This document shows, piece after piece, positions 6,781 to 7,950 of a stretch of 7,950 nt of DNA. The notes under the pieces were generated by a model. It searched no databases. It saw only the letters and a list, made by a program, of their open reading frames with translations, and had not been told where the DNA came from. Where the stretch lies: contig SYDV01000464.1 of NCBI GenBank assembly GCA_005801395.1, forward strand, positions 1 through 7,950. Reading direction: 5' to 3'. Within the stretch, counting starts at the first letter, position 1. The number at the start of each line of letters is the position of its first letter. Made by a program: the position numbers and the translations under genes. The stretch comes from Planctomycetia bacterium (GTDB lineage Bacteria > Planctomycetota > UBA11346).

Positions 6781-6808
6781 ACATCGAACATCGGACATCG
6801 GACATCGG
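6781..6808 (-). repeat. Tandem repeat array D, 7-bp unit ACATCGG (reverse complement of the array C unit)
   Basis: Four head-to-tail units run from 6781, the first with one change (ACATCGA). Read on the minus strand they are GTCCGAT, the T-form of the array C unit, so arrays C and D face each other around a 99-bp segment. They could pair imperfectly in single-stranded DNA or RNA. Confidence 0.9.
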
Positions 6809-6947
6809 ACCAGTCAGAAGTCTTCCGAAAGTCCTAATACCGCCTCACCACCACCACGTGATTTCCTCTCATCCCACGCCATAACCTCCCCGTTGGATTG
6901 AGGGCGAAACGCGACAGGCTGCCCTGCTTCCTCGCTGAAAGGCTTTT

Positions 6948-7950
6948 ATGCTAACTACGCTGTTGTCATTTCTCGTCTGCTCAGGACTGGTATCGCTGGG
7001 GACATGGTATTTAACCCGAAAAGATACGCACACGGGTTCATCTGGATATTTTCTTGCTGGGCGCTCGTTGGGTGCAGTTTACATCTGCGGCTCACTCTTA
7101 CTCACGAATCTTTCAACCGAACAATTAGTTGGCCTCAATGGCGCTGCGTATACCGATGGCCTGAGCGTGATGGCTTGGGAAGTGCTCTCCGTGGTGTCGT
7201 TAGTTTTGATGGCGTTATATTTTCTCCCTAAATTTCTCCGTAGCGGAATCGCTACCCTCCCTCAATTTTTAGAATTACGTTTTGGCCATTCGACGCAGGT
7301 GATCTGTAATTTAATTTTCCTCGTCGCTTATGCCGTCATTTTATTGCCGATCGTGTTGTATACCGGAGCCACGGGCATTAATGGTATTATTGATATCACC
7401 GGCTTATTAAACATTTCCGATACCGCTGCACTGTGGTTGATGGTGTGGTTGGTTGGTATTATGGGATCCCTTTACGCCATTTCAGGCGGTCTGCGCACGG
7501 TCGCCATCTCTGACACCATGAATGGTATCTTATTACTATCTGGGGGCTTTATGATCGTTTGTTATGGTTTAATCGCTGCCGGAAAAGGCGAGGGCATGCT
7601 CGCTGGATTACAAGCGGTAACCTCCAGCCAACCCACACATTTTAATTCCATTGGCGGCCCCAAACAATCGGTGCCATTTTATAGCTTATTCACTGGCGTG
7701 TTCCTGTTATGTACCTTTTATTGGTGCACCAACCAGCAAATTATTCAGCGTACATTTGCGGCGAAGAACTTAGCCGAAGGACAGAAAGGCGTTTTATTAA
7801 CTGGCTTTATGAAATTACTTGGACCCTTTTATTTAGTGCTTCCCGGCATCATCGCTTTTCACCTGTACGCCGATCAAGGACTTAAACCGGATCAAGCATA
7901 TGGCCATTTAGTGCGCAATGTGCTGCCTGCACCATTAACTGGATTTTTCC
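6948..7950 (+). CDS. Sodium:solute symporter, SGLT-like (SSS/SLC5 family), 3' end outside window
   Basis: The frame is open from ATG 6948 through the last base: 334 codons with no stop. The protein is strongly hydrophobic, with many membrane segments beginning at residue 2. Family landmarks are YFLAGRSLG (about 34-42), the first-core-helix segment NLSTEQLVGLNGAAY with the Glu-Gln pair also found in the Vibrio galactose transporter, SGGLRTVAISDTMNG, and the SGLT hallmark TNQQIIQRTFAAKNL followed by a GFMKLLGPFYLVLPG helix. This family couples Na+ entry to uptake of sugars, inositols or similar solutes across the inner membrane. The TNQ..IQRT..AKN signature favours the sugar-type branch, but the substrate cannot be fixed. 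AAAGG at 6938-6942, 5 nt before the ATG, supports the start. A complete member has about 500 or more residues, so roughly the last third is missing. It is divergent from the sigma factor gene. Confidence 0.93.
   Translation, partial: MLTTLLSFLVCSGLVSLGTWYLTRKDTHTGSSGYFLAGRSLGAVYICGSLLLTNLSTEQLVGLNGAAYTDGLSVMAWEVLSVVSLVLMALYFLPKFLRSGIATLPQFLELRFGHSTQVICNLIFLVAYAVILLPIVLYTGATGINGIIDITGLLNISDTAALWLMVWLVGIMGSLYAISGGLRTVAISDTMNGILLLSGGFMIVCYGLIAAGKGEGMLAGLQAVTSSQPTHFNSIGGPKQSVPFYSLFTGVFLLCTFYWCTNQQIIQRTFAAKNLAEGQKGVLLTGFMKLLGPFYLVLPGIIAFHLYADQGLKPDQAYGHLVRNVLPAPLTGFF

Larger units (their letters stand above)
6592..6947. other. 356-bp divergent intergenic region between sigma factor and symporter genes
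   Basis: From left to right it holds a G-rich tract on the + strand (6610-6626: GGG, GGGG and GGG runs), an 8-bp palindrome GCAATTGC (6626-6633) and repeat array C. Then comes a 99-bp AT-richer segment with a 12-bp palindrome, followed by array D. A degenerate stretch (6811-6834, containing GAAGTCTTCCGAAAGTCC) resembles worn 8-bp units. The last 110 bp have no structure that I recognise apart from the symporter ribosome binding site. Promoters for both flanking genes should lie here, but I found no convincing -35/-10 pair on either strand. Confidence 0.6.

Noticed and set aside
7004..7231. 75-codon plus-strand open frame near the right end
   Set aside because: It is a different frame inside the symporter gene, which is open from 6948 to the window end and has strong family motifs.

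Overview
The window fits a Gram-negative chromosome of moderate GC content, most likely from the PVC group (Verrucomicrobiota or Lentisphaerota relatives). That placement is inferred from the combination of genes: a menB-menA-menC-menE menaquinone cluster, a secreted CE15-type esterase, a stand-alone ECF-like sigma factor and an SGLT-type sodium symporter. No rRNA or tRNA is present to confirm it.

Left part (1-4613, + strand). After the last 20 codons of a probable ferredoxin comes a compact menaquinone block. menB (DHNA-CoA synthase) overlaps menA (DHNA polyprenyltransferase) by 4 nt. menA overlaps menC (o-succinylbenzoate synthase) by 11 nt. menE (o-succinylbenzoate-CoA ligase) follows after 38 nt. 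MenC, MenE, MenB and MenA give SHCHC -> OSB -> OSB-CoA -> DHNA-CoA -> demethylmenaquinone. DHNA-CoA hydrolysis and the MenF, MenD, MenH and methylation steps are not encoded here.

Middle (4621-6591, - strand). A secreted CE15-like (glucuronoyl-esterase-type) hydrolase converges on menE with a 7-bp gap. A sigma-70-family (ECF-like) regulator lies upstream of it on the same strand. A hairpin and a possible promoter separate the two.

Right part (6592-7950). A 356-bp divergent intergenic region leads into a sodium:solute symporter on the + strand. That gene runs off the window and is open from ATG 6948 to the end.

The most unusual content is a set of four short tandem-repeat arrays sharing a GTCCG core, all at gene boundaries. 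Two arrays of an 8-bp unit (GGAAGTCC) lie in opposite orientation on either side of menB. They share a perfect 23-bp inverted repeat, and one of them is translated as the N-terminus of MenA. Two arrays of a 7-bp unit (GTCCGAY) lie in opposite orientation around a 99-bp AT-richer segment between the sigma factor and the symporter. The 8-bp period inside a coding region means that a gain or loss of one unit would frameshift MenA.
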